From Mobiluncus curtisii subsp. curtisii ATCC 35241 (lineage in GTDB: Bacteria > Actinomycetota > Actinomycetes > Actinomycetales > Actinomycetaceae), in the NCBI RefSeq assembly GCF_000146285.1, contig NZ_GL385912.1, positions 2,053,251 to 2,117,250 on the forward strand: 64,000 bases of DNA, written 5' to 3'. The notes below the pieces were generated by a model. That model saw only the letters and a list, made by a program, of their open reading frames with translations, did no database searches and had not been told where the DNA came from. This document shows positions 11,454 to 20,080 of this stretch, one piece after another; the first letter of the stretch is position 1, and each line of letters opens with the position of its first letter. The position numbers were made by a program, and so were the translations under genes.

Positions 11454-12413
11454 ATGGATATGCAAGATCCGACTTTGCGCAAGCTCATCGCGTTGCGTAC
11501 CGAAATCAACAAGGTGGTGAAAGGCCAGGATGCGGTGGTAACCGGGCTGGTAATCGCGTTGTTGGCGGAAGGGCATGTGCTCCTGGAAGGTGTCCCCGGT
11601 GTTGCCAAGACCCTGCTGGTGCGAGCTTTGGCGAAATCGCTGGACCTGAGCCACAAACGGGTGCAATTCACTCCGGATTTGATGCCGGGCGATTTGACCG
11701 GTTCGCTGATTTTTAATGCCAAAGAGTCATCGTTCACCTTCCGGGAAGGTCCCGTGTTTACGAACTTGCTGCTGGCGGATGAGATTAACCGCACCCCTCC
11801 GAAAACTCAAGCTGCCTTGTTGGAAGCTATGGAGGAACACCAAGTCACCGCTGACGGAGTGAGTCGTCCGCTGCCTAAACCTTTCACGGTAATCGCGACC
11901 CAGAACCCGGTGGAATACGAAGGTACCTATCCCCTGCCTGAAGCTCAGCTCGACCGATTCTTGCTGAAACTCGATGTTCCTCTGCCGACGCGGGAAACTG
12001 AGCTGGAGGTATTGCAGCTACATTTGAGCGGTTTCAACACTCGTGACCTCGATGCAGCGGGAGTGAACGTAGCTGCCAACGCAGCGGACATCGCAGCGGC
12101 TCGTCACGCCGTCAAGGACGTTAAAGCCAGCAGTGAAGTGTTGGGCTATATCGTCGACTTGGTGCGCGCCACTCGCTCTTTACCCCAGGTCGAGTTGGGG
12201 GTGTCACCCCGTGGCGCGACGGCCCTGCTATCAACTTCACGGGCTTGGGCATGGCTGTCCGGACGCGACTACGTCACCCCGGACGACGTAAAGTCCCTGG
12301 TCTTGCCCACGTTCCGACACCGTCTCCGGCTGCGTCCCGAATCTGAAATGGAAGGGGTCAACGCCAAGACCGTCTTGGATAGTGTCCTGGCCACCACCCC
12401 GGTGCCTCGCTAA
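11454..12413 (+). CDS. MoxR family AAA+ ATPase
   Basis: 319-residue AAA+ ATPase of the MoxR class, chaperone-like proteins that work with von Willebrand/DUF58 partners to mature or assemble other proteins. Walker A is GVPGVAKTLL (about residues 45-54), Walker B is LLLADEINRTPPKTQAALLEAMEEHQVT, sensor 1 is FTVIATQNPVEYEGTYPLPEAQLDRFLLKL, and the C-terminal lid includes GVSPRGATALLSTSRAWAWLSGRDYVTPDDV. All the usual active-site residues are present. The ATG follows the preceding stop with no gap. The substrate in this organism is unknown. Confidence 0.92.
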   Translation: MDMQDPTLRKLIALRTEINKVVKGQDAVVTGLVIALLAEGHVLLEGVPGVAKTLLVRALAKSLDLSHKRVQFTPDLMPGDLTGSLIFNAKESSFTFREGPVFTNLLLADEINRTPPKTQAALLEAMEEHQVTADGVSRPLPKPFTVIATQNPVEYEGTYPLPEAQLDRFLLKLDVPLPTRETELEVLQLHLSGFNTRDLDAAGVNVAANAADIAAARHAVKDVKASSEVLGYIVDLVRATRSLPQVELGVSPRGATALLSTSRAWAWLSGRDYVTPDDVKSLVLPTFRHRLRLRPESEMEGVNAKTVLDSVLATTPVPR

Positions 12414-12465
12414 ACGCGACGCAATCCGGGTTTTCAAGCTGCAAAGATAGAGGAGAGGCGAAAAC

Positions 12466-13800
12466 ATGGCAGTTTCCAAACGCCTAGCGTTTTTGATAGC
12501 GCTGGGTATTCCACTGGTGCTGCTGACTCACTGGAAAACTGGCGCCTTTTTTTGGTTGTTGGTGTGCCTGCTGGTGTGGCTGTTTGATGTCATCGCTGCC
12601 CCCAGTCCCCGACATCTGGCGATAACCCGTTCTCTGCCCCACACGTTGCGTCAACGTGCCGAAACGCCCTACACCGTGAGCGTGAAAAATCCCACCAAAC
12701 GCAAATATCATGCCCAGATACGCGACGCGTGGCCACCTTCACTGCAAGCCTTGCCACGCCGGCAACGAGTGACGCTGGACGCGCAGAGCACGACCACTTT
12801 ACAAGCCAGCTTCACCCCCCAACGCAAAGGCACTCTGCGTAGCGATGCCGTCACCGTGCGTTCTTATGGACCCTTGGGACTGGGGGCTCGTCAGTTCTCC
12901 GCACCCATCGTGCAGCAAGTGCAAGTTCTACCCGAGTTTCGCAGCGCCAAATACCTGCCTTCACGCCTAAAAACGTTACGACGTTTGGAGGGCAATTCCC
13001 TGGTGATGCAGCGGGGGCAGGGATCGGAATTTGATTCCTTGCGGGAATATGTCCCTGGCGACGACGTGCGCGATATTGAGTGGCATTCTTCCGCGCGACT
13101 GCGTACCCCCGTGGTCAAGACTTGGCGCCCAGAACGCGACCGCAACGTTATCATCTGCCTAGATTCTTCGCGCAGCGCCGCAGTGCGGCTCGATAAATAT
13201 CCCCGTTTGGATGCCTCTATGGAGGCAGCCTTGCTGCTCGGAGCCTTGGCTGGCAGTGCCGGAGATCGGGTTCATCTCATTGCTTTCGACAATCAGATTC
13301 GTTTCCATATCCAACCGGATCGCGGTGCAGGGCTGATAACTGAGATGGCGCAAGCTCTGGCTGACCTGCAAGTTTCTCTCACTGAAGCGAACTGGTCAGG
13401 GCTCAGCCACACTTTGCTTTCCGGGCTGCGGCAGCGTTCGCTGGTGGTGATTCTGACGGGTTTGGAAGGTGGGGCGGAACGTTCCGGTCTGATGCCGATG
13501 ATAGAGGCGTTGTCCTCCCGGCATCACGTCCTGGTGGCAAACTCTTTAGATCCCGAATTGGAACGCTTGGCTCAACTTCCCAGCCAATGGAACCTCAATG
13601 ATGCTAAGCAGTCGCTGGGTCGGTTCAATCCCCGGGATGCGTTCCTGGCGGCAGCTGCGATGGCGGAGTTGAACGAACACGAAGAAGCCGGGAATCTGAT
13701 ACCCCTGTTGGGGGGACACATCTTAAATGCCACCCCCGAAAATCTGCCCCCAAATTTGGCAGATGCCTATATTTCGTTAAAGCGGCGCGGACAGATTTGA
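12466..13800 (+). CDS. DUF58 domain protein (MoxR partner, vWA-like)
   Basis: 444 residues with two N-terminal membrane helices (about 8-45). A beta-rich region follows, then the DUF58 signature GSEFDSLREYVPGDDVRDIEWHSSARL...VKTWRPERDRNVIICLDSSRS, where the last part resembles the metal-ion-dependent adhesion site of vWA domains. It closes the five-gene operon begun at 8241. Related operons often also carry a SpoIIM-like and an RDD protein after this gene; here the next gene is on the opposite strand and ends nine bases away. Role: probable assembly partner of the MoxR ATPase (family knowledge plus context). Confidence 0.88.
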   Translation: MAVSKRLAFLIALGIPLVLLTHWKTGAFFWLLVCLLVWLFDVIAAPSPRHLAITRSLPHTLRQRAETPYTVSVKNPTKRKYHAQIRDAWPPSLQALPRRQRVTLDAQSTTTLQASFTPQRKGTLRSDAVTVRSYGPLGLGARQFSAPIVQQVQVLPEFRSAKYLPSRLKTLRRLEGNSLVMQRGQGSEFDSLREYVPGDDVRDIEWHSSARLRTPVVKTWRPERDRNVIICLDSSRSAAVRLDKYPRLDASMEAALLLGALAGSAGDRVHLIAFDNQIRFHIQPDRGAGLITEMAQALADLQVSLTEANWSGLSHTLLSGLRQRSLVVILTGLEGGAERSGLMPMIEALSSRHHVLVANSLDPELERLAQLPSQWNLNDAKQSLGRFNPRDAFLAAAAMAELNEHEEAGNLIPLLGGHILNATPENLPPNLADAYISLKRRGQI

Positions 13801-13808
13801 GTCGCGTT

Positions 13809-14306
13809 CTACCAATGCGGGTCAATGTCCTCGGGATGCTTGCCGATGAGTTGGGAAGATTCCTCCAGCACCACCCCGTGAATGAGGTAACGCAAATCAT
13901 CCGTGGAGCGAGCGCGCTGTTCCAAAGGACGCCGATACACGACTACTTGAGCAGGCAAACTTTTGCCTGGGTCGGCGCCGAAGCCCCTGCCTAGGACCAC
14001 AGACTCGCTCTCCCAGGGTGCCGGATCCGAAGGCGGGACATCCTCTACCCCGTACTGGATAGCAGCCAGTTCCGGGCAGGCTGCCACCAGGGATCGGACT
14101 TCCTGAATGACCAGTTCGTCAAATGTTTCCCGACGGGTTCGGTAACGCGGCAACATCGCTGGAACCAAGACTCCACGGTTACCGCGGCCGTGGCGATCGC
14201 GACGGACATAGGCACGTCGCAGCCGTGGTCCGCTGTTGACGTCCCAGCGAATCTCGCCACCCAAATCCAAGACACGAACCCGATCGGTTCTAGTTTTTCC
14301 ACTCAT
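13809..14306 (-). CDS. Zincin-like metallopeptidase-family protein, catalytic motif degenerate
   Basis: 165 residues from the ATG at 14306 (MSGKTRTDRVRVLDLGGEIRW). The middle is a basic RRDRHGRGNRGVLVPAMLPRYRTRRETFDELV segment, followed by AIQYGVEDVPPSDPAPWE and a VVYRRPLEQRARSTDDLRYLI strand-helix. This layout fits the small actinobacterial proteins annotated as metallopeptidase family. Where zincins carry HExxHxxG, this protein reads EESSQLIG, so both His ligands are absent and a peptidase function is doubtful. The start is uncertain because no strong ribosome site is visible and an open frame continues upstream, overlapping the divergent DUF3499 gene. Convergent with the DUF58 gene. Confidence 0.7.
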   Translation of the reverse strand: MSGKTRTDRVRVLDLGGEIRWDVNSGPRLRRAYVRRDRHGRGNRGVLVPAMLPRYRTRRETFDELVIQEVRSLVAACPELAAIQYGVEDVPPSDPAPWESESVVLGRGFGADPGKSLPAQVVVYRRPLEQRARSTDDLRYLIHGVVLEESSQLIGKHPEDIDPHW

Positions 14307-14470
14307 CGTCTCTAGCTTATCCCGTGACGGCAGCGGGGTCGAGGACGTCCGAAAGAAGTCATCGCTGCGAGATTTAAGCATTTGTCGCAGCTCTCTCGAA
14401 TTCGGCTCAGAATCGATGTTAGCAAGCGAGCCTGACCGTATCCCGGACGGGGTAACAGTATGCTGGAGGG

Positions 14471-14908
14471 GTGACTTATACGCGCCGTTGTTCCAAACCA
14501 AGCTGCCCCAACCCGGCGGTGGCGACGATGACTTTTGATTACCGGGAGCGCAGCGCAATTATTGGTCCACTCTCTGCCCATCGAAATCCAGGAGCCTACG
14601 ACTTTTGTCGCGAACACGCGGAAAAGCTGACCGCACCACGGGGCTGGGAAGTCGTACATTTGACGAATTCTTTTACGCCTCCTCCCCCCAACGATGAAGA
14701 ACTGATGGCTTTAGCCAACGCTGTAAAGGCAGCGGCGCAAAATCCTGCCCCCCGTCAAGCCGTGCATCCCGAAGGGTATCGCGGTCCCCTAGGAAGAGAC
14801 GCTCACTCATCCAGCGGTTCGGACGCAACCGCGTCCGAACCGCCTCCCGCCACCGGGAAACGTCACGGTCACCTAACCCTGGTACCGCCCCCGAAACAAG
14901 TCAGCTAA
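14471..14908 (+). CDS. DUF3499 family protein
   Basis: 145 residues matching the actinobacterial DUF3499 family: N-terminal TRRCSKPSCPNPAVATMTFDYRERSAIIGPL, then a DFCREHAEKLTAPRGWEVVHL segment, and a low-complexity Pro/Ser/Ala tail. The four Cys/His positions (two CxxxxC-like cysteines near residue 7-12 and CREH) suggest a small zinc-binding fold; no function is established. The start GTG at 14471 has GGAGG only one base away, and a TA-rich CAGTAT lies about ten bases upstream. The message may therefore be leaderless (inference). It is divergent from the zincin-like gene, a conserved pairing in actinobacteria. Confidence 0.82.
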   Translation: MTYTRRCSKPSCPNPAVATMTFDYRERSAIIGPLSAHRNPGAYDFCREHAEKLTAPRGWEVVHLTNSFTPPPPNDEELMALANAVKAAAQNPAPRQAVHPEGYRGPLGRDAHSSSGSDATASEPPPATGKRHGHLTLVPPPKQVS

Positions 14909-14912
14909 AGCA

Positions 14913-14944
14913 GAGACCGGTCAACCAAACTGTTGACCGGTCTC
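14913..14944. terminator. Perfect 13-bp stem between convergent DUF3499 and ppa
   Basis: GAGACCGGTCAAC and its exact complement flank the six-base loop CAAACT between the two convergent stop codons. There is no good T-run on either side, so it may act as a weak bidirectional terminator. Confidence 0.6.
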
Positions 14945-14956
14945 GCCGTAAGTCTT

Positions 14957-15550
14957 TCACAGGTGAATGTAGGTATGAGCGTCCGGACCTTCCTTGTCGC
15001 GGAAACGCTGCCACGAGGCATGAATTTCTTTCTCGGCTTCTTCACGCCCGACCCAGTTAGCTCCCTCTACGGATTTGCCGGGTTCTAGGTCTTTGTAAAC
15101 CTCAAAGAAGTGCTGGACTTCCAGGCGATGAAACTCCGAAACATCCTCCAGTTCCGTACGCCACGCCGCTCGCTGGTCAGTGGCGGGAACGCACAAGACT
15201 TTATCGTCACCGCCGTGCTCGTCAGTCATGCGGAACATCCCCAGTGCCCGGCACTTGATGACACAGCCGGGGAAGGTTGGCTCTTCCAACAAGACTAAGG
15301 CATCGAGCGGGTCGCCATCCAAACCAAGAGAATCATCGATGAAACCGTAGTCATCAGGGTAGCGAGTGGAGGTGAACAGCATTCGATCCAAAACGATACG
15401 CCCCGTCTCGTGATCGACTTCGTACTTGTTTCGGTTCCCCTTCGGAATCTCAATGGTCACATTGAACGTCAAAAAATCCTCAGCCATTATTTTCTTCGGC
15501 ATCCTTACTTTTTGTGCCACCGGTGTCTCCGGATTGGCGTTACTTGGCAT
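14957..15550 (-). CDS. ppa: Inorganic pyrophosphatase (family I)
   Basis: Soluble Mg-dependent hydrolase that splits pyrophosphate to phosphate, pulling polymer synthesis forward. Of 197 residues, the catalytic core begins at [24 protein letters not shown] and has the metal-binding signature [10 protein letters not shown], then ...[23 protein letters not shown] and a C-terminal [11 protein letters not shown] chose the ATG at 15550 because AGGTGA lies five bases upstream. Two later ATGs (15502, 15487) would remove a short Pro/Ala-rich extension that is atypical for the family, and they remain possible. It is divergent from the D,D-carboxypeptidase gene. Confidence 0.95.
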   Translation of the reverse strand: MPSNANPETPVAQKVRMPKKIMAEDFLTFNVTIEIPKGNRNKYEVDHETGRIVLDRMLFTSTRYPDDYGFIDDSLGLDGDPLDALVLLEEPTFPGCVIKCRALGMFRMTDEHGGDDKVLCVPATDQRAAWRTELEDVSEFHRLEVQHFFEVYKDLEPGKSVEGANWVGREEAEKEIHASWQRFRDKEGPDAHTYIHL

Positions 15551-15673
15551 CGACGTCACCTGCTTTGGTGAACATCGCTGTAAACTATTGTGCCACACCC
15601 CACCCCAGAGCGACATCTTCTATACTAGATAGGGTTGTTTCCAGATATACGGACCGTGTGACAGGGGGTCGCG

Positions 15674-17341
15674 GTGCATACCAAAGGACGAGTAAGCGCT
15701 ACGTTAATTGCTGGCGCCCTGGTTCTCGGCGGTGCTTACGTCGGCGCTGACGGGGCAGACCTAGTGCCCGGTTTTCTGACCTTCAAAGCACCGCTGCCGC
15801 GAGTAGCTCCTTTTCCTGATTCTCCTGCGCTGAGTCCCGAGCCAGCCGAGATTCCGCTCTTTGCCAAGTCCACTAATTTCGACGCCAATACGTATAAAGC
15901 CCTGGTGCGCGAGTTTGCCACCGATTACCGCCTCGCCAACGCAAAGCTATCGTTTTGGGTAGGCGACCGCGACGGTGTGGAACTGGCGTCTCATGAACCC
16001 CAAAGCGCGCTGACTGCCGCATCGACGACAAAACTGCTCACTGCGGTAGCGGCGCTGCACGAATTTGGTCCGGACGCACGGGCCCGCACGGTCGTGGCAT
16101 GGGATAACGATAAACGCAAACTGTTTTTAATCGGCGGTGGAGACATGCTGCTGGGGGCAGGCGCGGACACACCGCGTTCCGTAAAAGGCTATGCCGGTCT
16201 GGATACTCTCGCAGCAGACACCATAGTGGCGCTTTCTGCCCAAACTCCGGGGAACACTAAACCGGCTGCCGGAGGTCCCCCGCCCTCCTCCGCGAAAAAA
16301 TCTAAATCTGCGACCTCGAACTCACCGGCTTCTCGGGACAAATCACCCGCGGGCAGCCTATTGAATGGAAAGCCCTACACTTTGGTGCTGGACACCTCCT
16401 GGTTTGGCTCTCAAACTGCCTCTCCTTCTTGGCGCGACGGGGACGACCGCTGGGTTGGCCCCATTCAAGGCATGGCCATTAACACTGGGCTGGTCGATCC
16501 GAATGCTTACCGGGGGTACCAATCTGACCCAGCCGGGGTCGCGGGTCAGGCTTTCGCGCAAGCCTTAAGCCGTTTGGGTGGGGCTGGACCAGCCAAAGTC
16601 GAGGTAGGTAAATCGGGTCTGGCGTCAAAAGAGCTCCTTGATCCGCTCTCCCCCTTACCGAAAGTGAGTACCGAGGTTTCTGCCAGTCACGGTCCCGTTC
16701 CGATTGCTTACGCACAAGGGGCGCCGCTCGCCCAGGTGGAACGGCAAATGTTAAAGATTTCGGATAATACTTTAGCGGAGAGTCTCGGTCGACTGGTGGC
16801 ACTGCACCGCAACGCGAAACCGACATTTGCAGGCTCGGGAGCAGCGGTCATGGATTCACTGCGAGAGTTGGGTGTGGACCTGGGCAAAACCGAGCTGAAG
16901 GGCTGTTCAGGGCTGGCTTATGAGACGCGGATTCCGGCGCGAGTCTTGGCAGACGTGGTACGGCTGACGACGAGTCGAGACCATCCCGAATTGCACTCGG
17001 TTACTGCCAATGTCCCCGTGGCAGGCGCAGATGGCACTTTGGAGCACACTTATCAGGGAACTCTGGCTGCAGGAGTCGTGCGTGGCAAAACCGGCACGTT
17101 AGCGATTACGAATTCGCTGGCAGGAACTTTCGTGCGCGATAACCAGGAGTTTATTTATGCCCTGGTCATCTCTGGTTACCCGGAGTCTCAAGGTGGTCCC
17201 AGTATTGAAGCTAAACAGATGTTCATCAACGGATTGCTCGGCGCGAAAACGTCTTTCTCGAAAGTTGACCCCAAGAGCCAACCTCCGGATTCTCCTCCTG
17301 GCGCTCCTGCCTCGTCGAGTCCAGACGCGTCCGCCGAGTAA
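15674..17341 (+). CDS. dacB: D-alanyl-D-alanine carboxypeptidase/endopeptidase, PBP4 (DacB) type
   Basis: Class C-type penicillin-binding protein that trims peptidoglycan stem peptides or cross-links outside the membrane. The 555-residue product has an N-terminal signal/anchor (VSATLIAGALVLGGAYV), SxxK as STTK at 117-120, SxN as SDN in LKISDNTLAESLGRL, and KTG in VRGKTGTLAI. All three catalytic boxes are intact. A low-complexity Pro/Ser/Lys insertion (about residues 195-230) lies inside the family-typical domain between the first two boxes. The C-terminus is another Pro/Ser-rich tail. The start is GTG with GGGGG upstream. tilS often follows dacB in actinobacteria but is absent here. Confidence 0.92.
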   Translation: MHTKGRVSATLIAGALVLGGAYVGADGADLVPGFLTFKAPLPRVAPFPDSPALSPEPAEIPLFAKSTNFDANTYKALVREFATDYRLANAKLSFWVGDRDGVELASHEPQSALTAASTTKLLTAVAALHEFGPDARARTVVAWDNDKRKLFLIGGGDMLLGAGADTPRSVKGYAGLDTLAADTIVALSAQTPGNTKPAAGGPPPSSAKKSKSATSNSPASRDKSPAGSLLNGKPYTLVLDTSWFGSQTASPSWRDGDDRWVGPIQGMAINTGLVDPNAYRGYQSDPAGVAGQAFAQALSRLGGAGPAKVEVGKSGLASKELLDPLSPLPKVSTEVSASHGPVPIAYAQGAPLAQVERQMLKISDNTLAESLGRLVALHRNAKPTFAGSGAAVMDSLRELGVDLGKTELKGCSGLAYETRIPARVLADVVRLTTSRDHPELHSVTANVPVAGADGTLEHTYQGTLAAGVVRGKTGTLAITNSLAGTFVRDNQEFIYALVISGYPESQGGPSIEAKQMFINGLLGAKTSFSKVDPKSQPPDSPPGAPASSSPDASAE

Positions 17342-17373
17342 AACCGCGCTGACCTGCGCTTTGAAATGTCGGT

Positions 17374-17403
17374 TTCGCATTTTGGTCGCGAGGTTGCTAC
17401 AAT
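17374..17403 (+). promoter_or_regulatory. Putative promoter of the metY leader
   Basis: TTCGCA and TACAAT are separated by 18 bases, and TACAAT ends six bases before the small leader reading frame. Predicted by eye only. Confidence 0.45.
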
Positions 17404-17409
17404 CACAGC

Positions 17410-17433
17410 ATGATTAAACGAATGCCTCGCTGA
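17410..17433 (+). CDS. Possible 7-codon leader peptide upstream of metY
   Basis: ATG to TGA encoding M-I-K-R-M-P-R. It begins seven bases after the putative -10 box, so it would be translated from an almost leaderless message. Its stop codon lies inside the palindrome GCTGACGTGCACGTCAGC at 17429-17446. Two of seven residues are Met, which could suit a methionine-responsive attenuator, but seven codons is short and this could be chance. Confidence 0.3.
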   Translation: MIKRMPR

Positions 17434-17571
17434 CGTGCACGTCAGCCTCTAAACGTCCCGCGCCGCGTCCGGTGCTGAGCATTCGTATCTTTATGTTCCT
17501 GCGTGCCCGTCAGAGCCAAAATCTTTTGGGGACAAGTTTGTACAACCACAACTCACGCAAAGGAAACTACT
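17418..17571 (+). promoter_or_regulatory. Structured 5' leader of metY (candidate cis-regulatory RNA)
   Basis: The leader can form a closing stem ACGAATGC (17418-17425) with GCATTCGT (17479-17486). An 18-base perfect palindrome at 17429-17446 and a GC-rich arm around 17452-17470 lie within it, suggesting a multi-branched fold. About 85 bases then precede the AAAGGA ribosome site of metY. The layout is what a metabolite-sensing leader looks like, but I could not match it to the SAM-I, SAM-II or SAM-IV consensus by eye. Confidence 0.4.
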
Positions 17572-18945
17572 ATGTCTAAAACTACTATTGGACCCAACTG
17601 GGTCGACCACCCTGAATGGGGCTTCGATACACTGCAGATTCATGCCGGATATGCCGGCGATCCGACCACGGGCACGCAAACGGTGCCGATTTATGCCACG
17701 AACGCATTTCATTTTCCGAGTGCGGAGTCGGCAGCTGCCCGATTTGCTCTGCAGGAGCTGGGTCCCATTTATTCTCGCCTGGGTAATCCCACCAACGATG
17801 CTTTGGAAGCTCGGATTGCCGCGCTGGAAGGCGGTGTTGGGGCGATTGCGACCGGCTCGGGTCAAGCTGCCATTACGCTGACCATTTTGACTTTGGCTTC
17901 GAAGGGGCAAAATGTGGTGGCTTCAAACTCGATTTATGGGGGCACCTTTAACCTGTTGGGTCATACTTTGGATCGTCTCGGTATCGAGGTGCGTTTTGTT
18001 GACGATCCTCGCGACATTAGTCAGTGGACGGCCCGCACCGACGCGAACACGGCAGCTTACTATGGGGAGCTGGTGCCCAATCCACAGGGCGATGTGCTGG
18101 ACCTGGAGCCTTTGGCTCAAGCCGCACATGCGGTCGGGATTCCACTCGTTGTCGACAATACGGTTCCCACCCCGTATCTGTGCCGTCCCATTGAGTTTGG
18201 GGCTGACATCGTGGTGCATTCCGCCACCAAGTACCTGGGCGGGCACGGTTCAGCCATGCTCGGTGTCGTGGTTGATTCCGGTCGGTTCGACTATGCTGCG
18301 GAAAAAGCGGCTCCACGTTTCCCCGGTTTCAACTCTCCTGATTCCTCTTATCATGGCGTTGTTTATGCCCGCGATTTCGGTGTACAGGGGTCCTTAGGGG
18401 CAAACTTGGCATTTATCTTGAAAGCACGAGTGGAAGGTCAGCGGGATCTCGGTTTTGTAGCCTCACCTTTCGCGGTGTGGACGGTAGGACTGGGTGTGGA
18501 TACGCTGAGCCTACGGATGGAACGACACATTGCCAACACGCGTCAGGTCGCTGAATTCCTGGAGTCCCAAGTGGGCAAGGGCTTAGTAGAGACGGTGCGG
18601 TGGTCTTCGCTGCCTTCCTCTCCGTTCTATGCGCTGGCACAAAAATACACCCCAAAGGGCTGCGGTTCCCTGTTGAACTTTGATTTGGCAGGAGGTCTGG
18701 AAGCCGGTAAGGCGTTCATCAATTCCCTGGAATTGCTGGCGAATGTCGCAAATATCGGAGACGTACGTTCCTTAGCGGTTCACCCTGCCTCCACCACGCA
18801 CGCTCAGCTGACTACAGCCGAGCTGTTAGCGCAGGGCATCACCCCCGGCACCGTCAGACTGTCGATTGGTATCGAAGCTCCTCGGGATATTTTGGCAGAT
18901 ATTGAACGCGGTCTGGCCGCGGCACAGCAGGTAAACGTCGCATAG
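17572..18945 (+). CDS. metY: O-acetylhomoserine sulfhydrylase (aminocarboxypropyltransferase) MetY
   Basis: PLP enzyme converting O-acetyl-L-homoserine plus sulfide to homocysteine, the direct sulfhydrylation route to methionine. The 457 residues contain the Cys/Met-metabolism PLP fold: YSRLGNPTNDALEARIAALEGG, ATGSGQAAI, VVDNTVPTPYLCRPIEFGADIVVHSATKYLGGHG with the Schiff-base Lys220, and the C-terminal HPASTTHAQL and RLSIGIEAPRDI. The start ATG at 17572 is preceded by AAAGGA; in-frame codons upstream fall in the leader. It is first in a same-strand series with metF, metE and metX, matching a complete homocysteine-to-methionine block. Confidence 0.95.
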   Translation: MSKTTIGPNWVDHPEWGFDTLQIHAGYAGDPTTGTQTVPIYATNAFHFPSAESAAARFALQELGPIYSRLGNPTNDALEARIAALEGGVGAIATGSGQAAITLTILTLASKGQNVVASNSIYGGTFNLLGHTLDRLGIEVRFVDDPRDISQWTARTDANTAAYYGELVPNPQGDVLDLEPLAQAAHAVGIPLVVDNTVPTPYLCRPIEFGADIVVHSATKYLGGHGSAMLGVVVDSGRFDYAAEKAAPRFPGFNSPDSSYHGVVYARDFGVQGSLGANLAFILKARVEGQRDLGFVASPFAVWTVGLGVDTLSLRMERHIANTRQVAEFLESQVGKGLVETVRWSSLPSSPFYALAQKYTPKGCGSLLNFDLAGGLEAGKAFINSLELLANVANIGDVRSLAVHPASTTHAQLTTAELLAQGITPGTVRLSIGIEAPRDILADIERGLAAAQQVNVA

Positions 18946-18976
18946 TTAAATAATTCTCACTTACTTAGGAATACTG

Positions 18977-19996
18977 ATGACTATCAAAGACCTCTATGCG
19001 GCTCCGCGTCCCGCGGTTTCGTCTCTCCCCGAGTCCGGCGCGACCTCGCGCCGGACCGGGTCGGGGCGAGACCTGCGAGTATCGTACGAGCTGTATCCGC
19101 CGCGTAACTCCCGCCTGACTTCCCAGGCATGGGCAGGAATAGACCGGCTGCTAGATTCTCGTCCCGATTATGTCTCCGTTACTTTTGGAACGAGCGGTAC
19201 AACACCGGATGCTTCACAATCCGTCCTCTGGCACGCTTTGAAGCGTTCGGGACGCCCTGTCCTGGCGCACCTGACCTGTTTGGGGAAAACCCGAACGAAA
19301 CTGGTGGGAATCATCCAGGACATGATGGACTTGGGAGTGCGTGATTTCCTCGCGTTGCGCGGAGATGAAGCTCCCGATAGTGCGTCAGGAGCAGCCGAGC
19401 CAAACGAATTTGACCGAGCGTTCCAACTTGTGCAGTTAATCAGGGAAGTTTCCGCTGATTATCTGGGGGATGCCCACGCCGTTAGCATCGCGGTGGCAGC
19501 TTATCCAGCGGGAAGTATCCAGACTCGCACGGATGCAGTTCAAGCCCTGGTGCAAAAGCAAGCGGCTGGCGCCGACTTTGCCATCACCCAAGTGTTTTAC
19601 CAGGCTCGGGACTATGCCGAGCTAGTTCAATCAGCAACGTACCAAGGCGTGACGATACCCATCGTTCCGGGAATAATTCCGTTTACAGACATGCACCGCC
19701 TCCAACGACTCGAAGGTCTCACCGGGGTTCCAGTTCCGGAAAGGATTAAGAGCATAGCTAATATCTCTGATCCAGCCGAGCGAATCTTGGAGAGCTTAGG
19801 TGCCACTCTGAACTTCGTCAACGACCTCATTGAAGCCAATGCCCCCGGCATTCACTTCTATACCTTTAACCGCCCCCGACCGGTCTTGGACTTGGTGGAG
19901 CATCTCCGTTCACGCGGCTTTACCCACGTGGATCAGGAGGACTCCCAAGACTTGCTCGGTCTGATGAATGCCACCATGCACCGTATCTCTCCCTGA
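18977..19996 (+). CDS. metF: 5,10-methylenetetrahydrofolate reductase MetF
   Basis: Flavoenzyme reducing methylene-THF to methyl-THF, the methyl donor for MetE. The 339 residues show the TIM-barrel features VSYELYPPRN (the acidic catalytic Glu region, usually EFFPP), DYVSVTFGTSGTT, HLTCLGKTRTKLVGIIQDMMDLGVRDFLALRGDEAP and FAITQVFYQARDYAELV. The first 30 residues are a low-complexity Ser/Arg stretch not seen in standard MetF, perhaps a lineage-specific extension. It lies 31 bp after metY and 84 bp before metE, so probably co-transcribed with them. Confidence 0.93.
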   Translation: MTIKDLYAAPRPAVSSLPESGATSRRTGSGRDLRVSYELYPPRNSRLTSQAWAGIDRLLDSRPDYVSVTFGTSGTTPDASQSVLWHALKRSGRPVLAHLTCLGKTRTKLVGIIQDMMDLGVRDFLALRGDEAPDSASGAAEPNEFDRAFQLVQLIREVSADYLGDAHAVSIAVAAYPAGSIQTRTDAVQALVQKQAAGADFAITQVFYQARDYAELVQSATYQGVTIPIVPGIIPFTDMHRLQRLEGLTGVPVPERIKSIANISDPAERILESLGATLNFVNDLIEANAPGIHFYTFNRPRPVLDLVEHLRSRGFTHVDQEDSQDLLGLMNATMHRISP

Positions 19997-20080
19997 GTTT
20001 CCTCACCAAGAAAGCTCAGCGAGACAAATCGAATTTAATCAAAAATCACAAATTATGACCTATGGAAAGGACTGTCGAAA

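Noticed and set aside
17418-17571. Known SAM riboswitch upstream of metY
   Set aside because: By eye the leader shows none of the conserved core segments of SAM-I, SAM-II or SAM-IV that I can recall; kept only as an unclassified structured leader.
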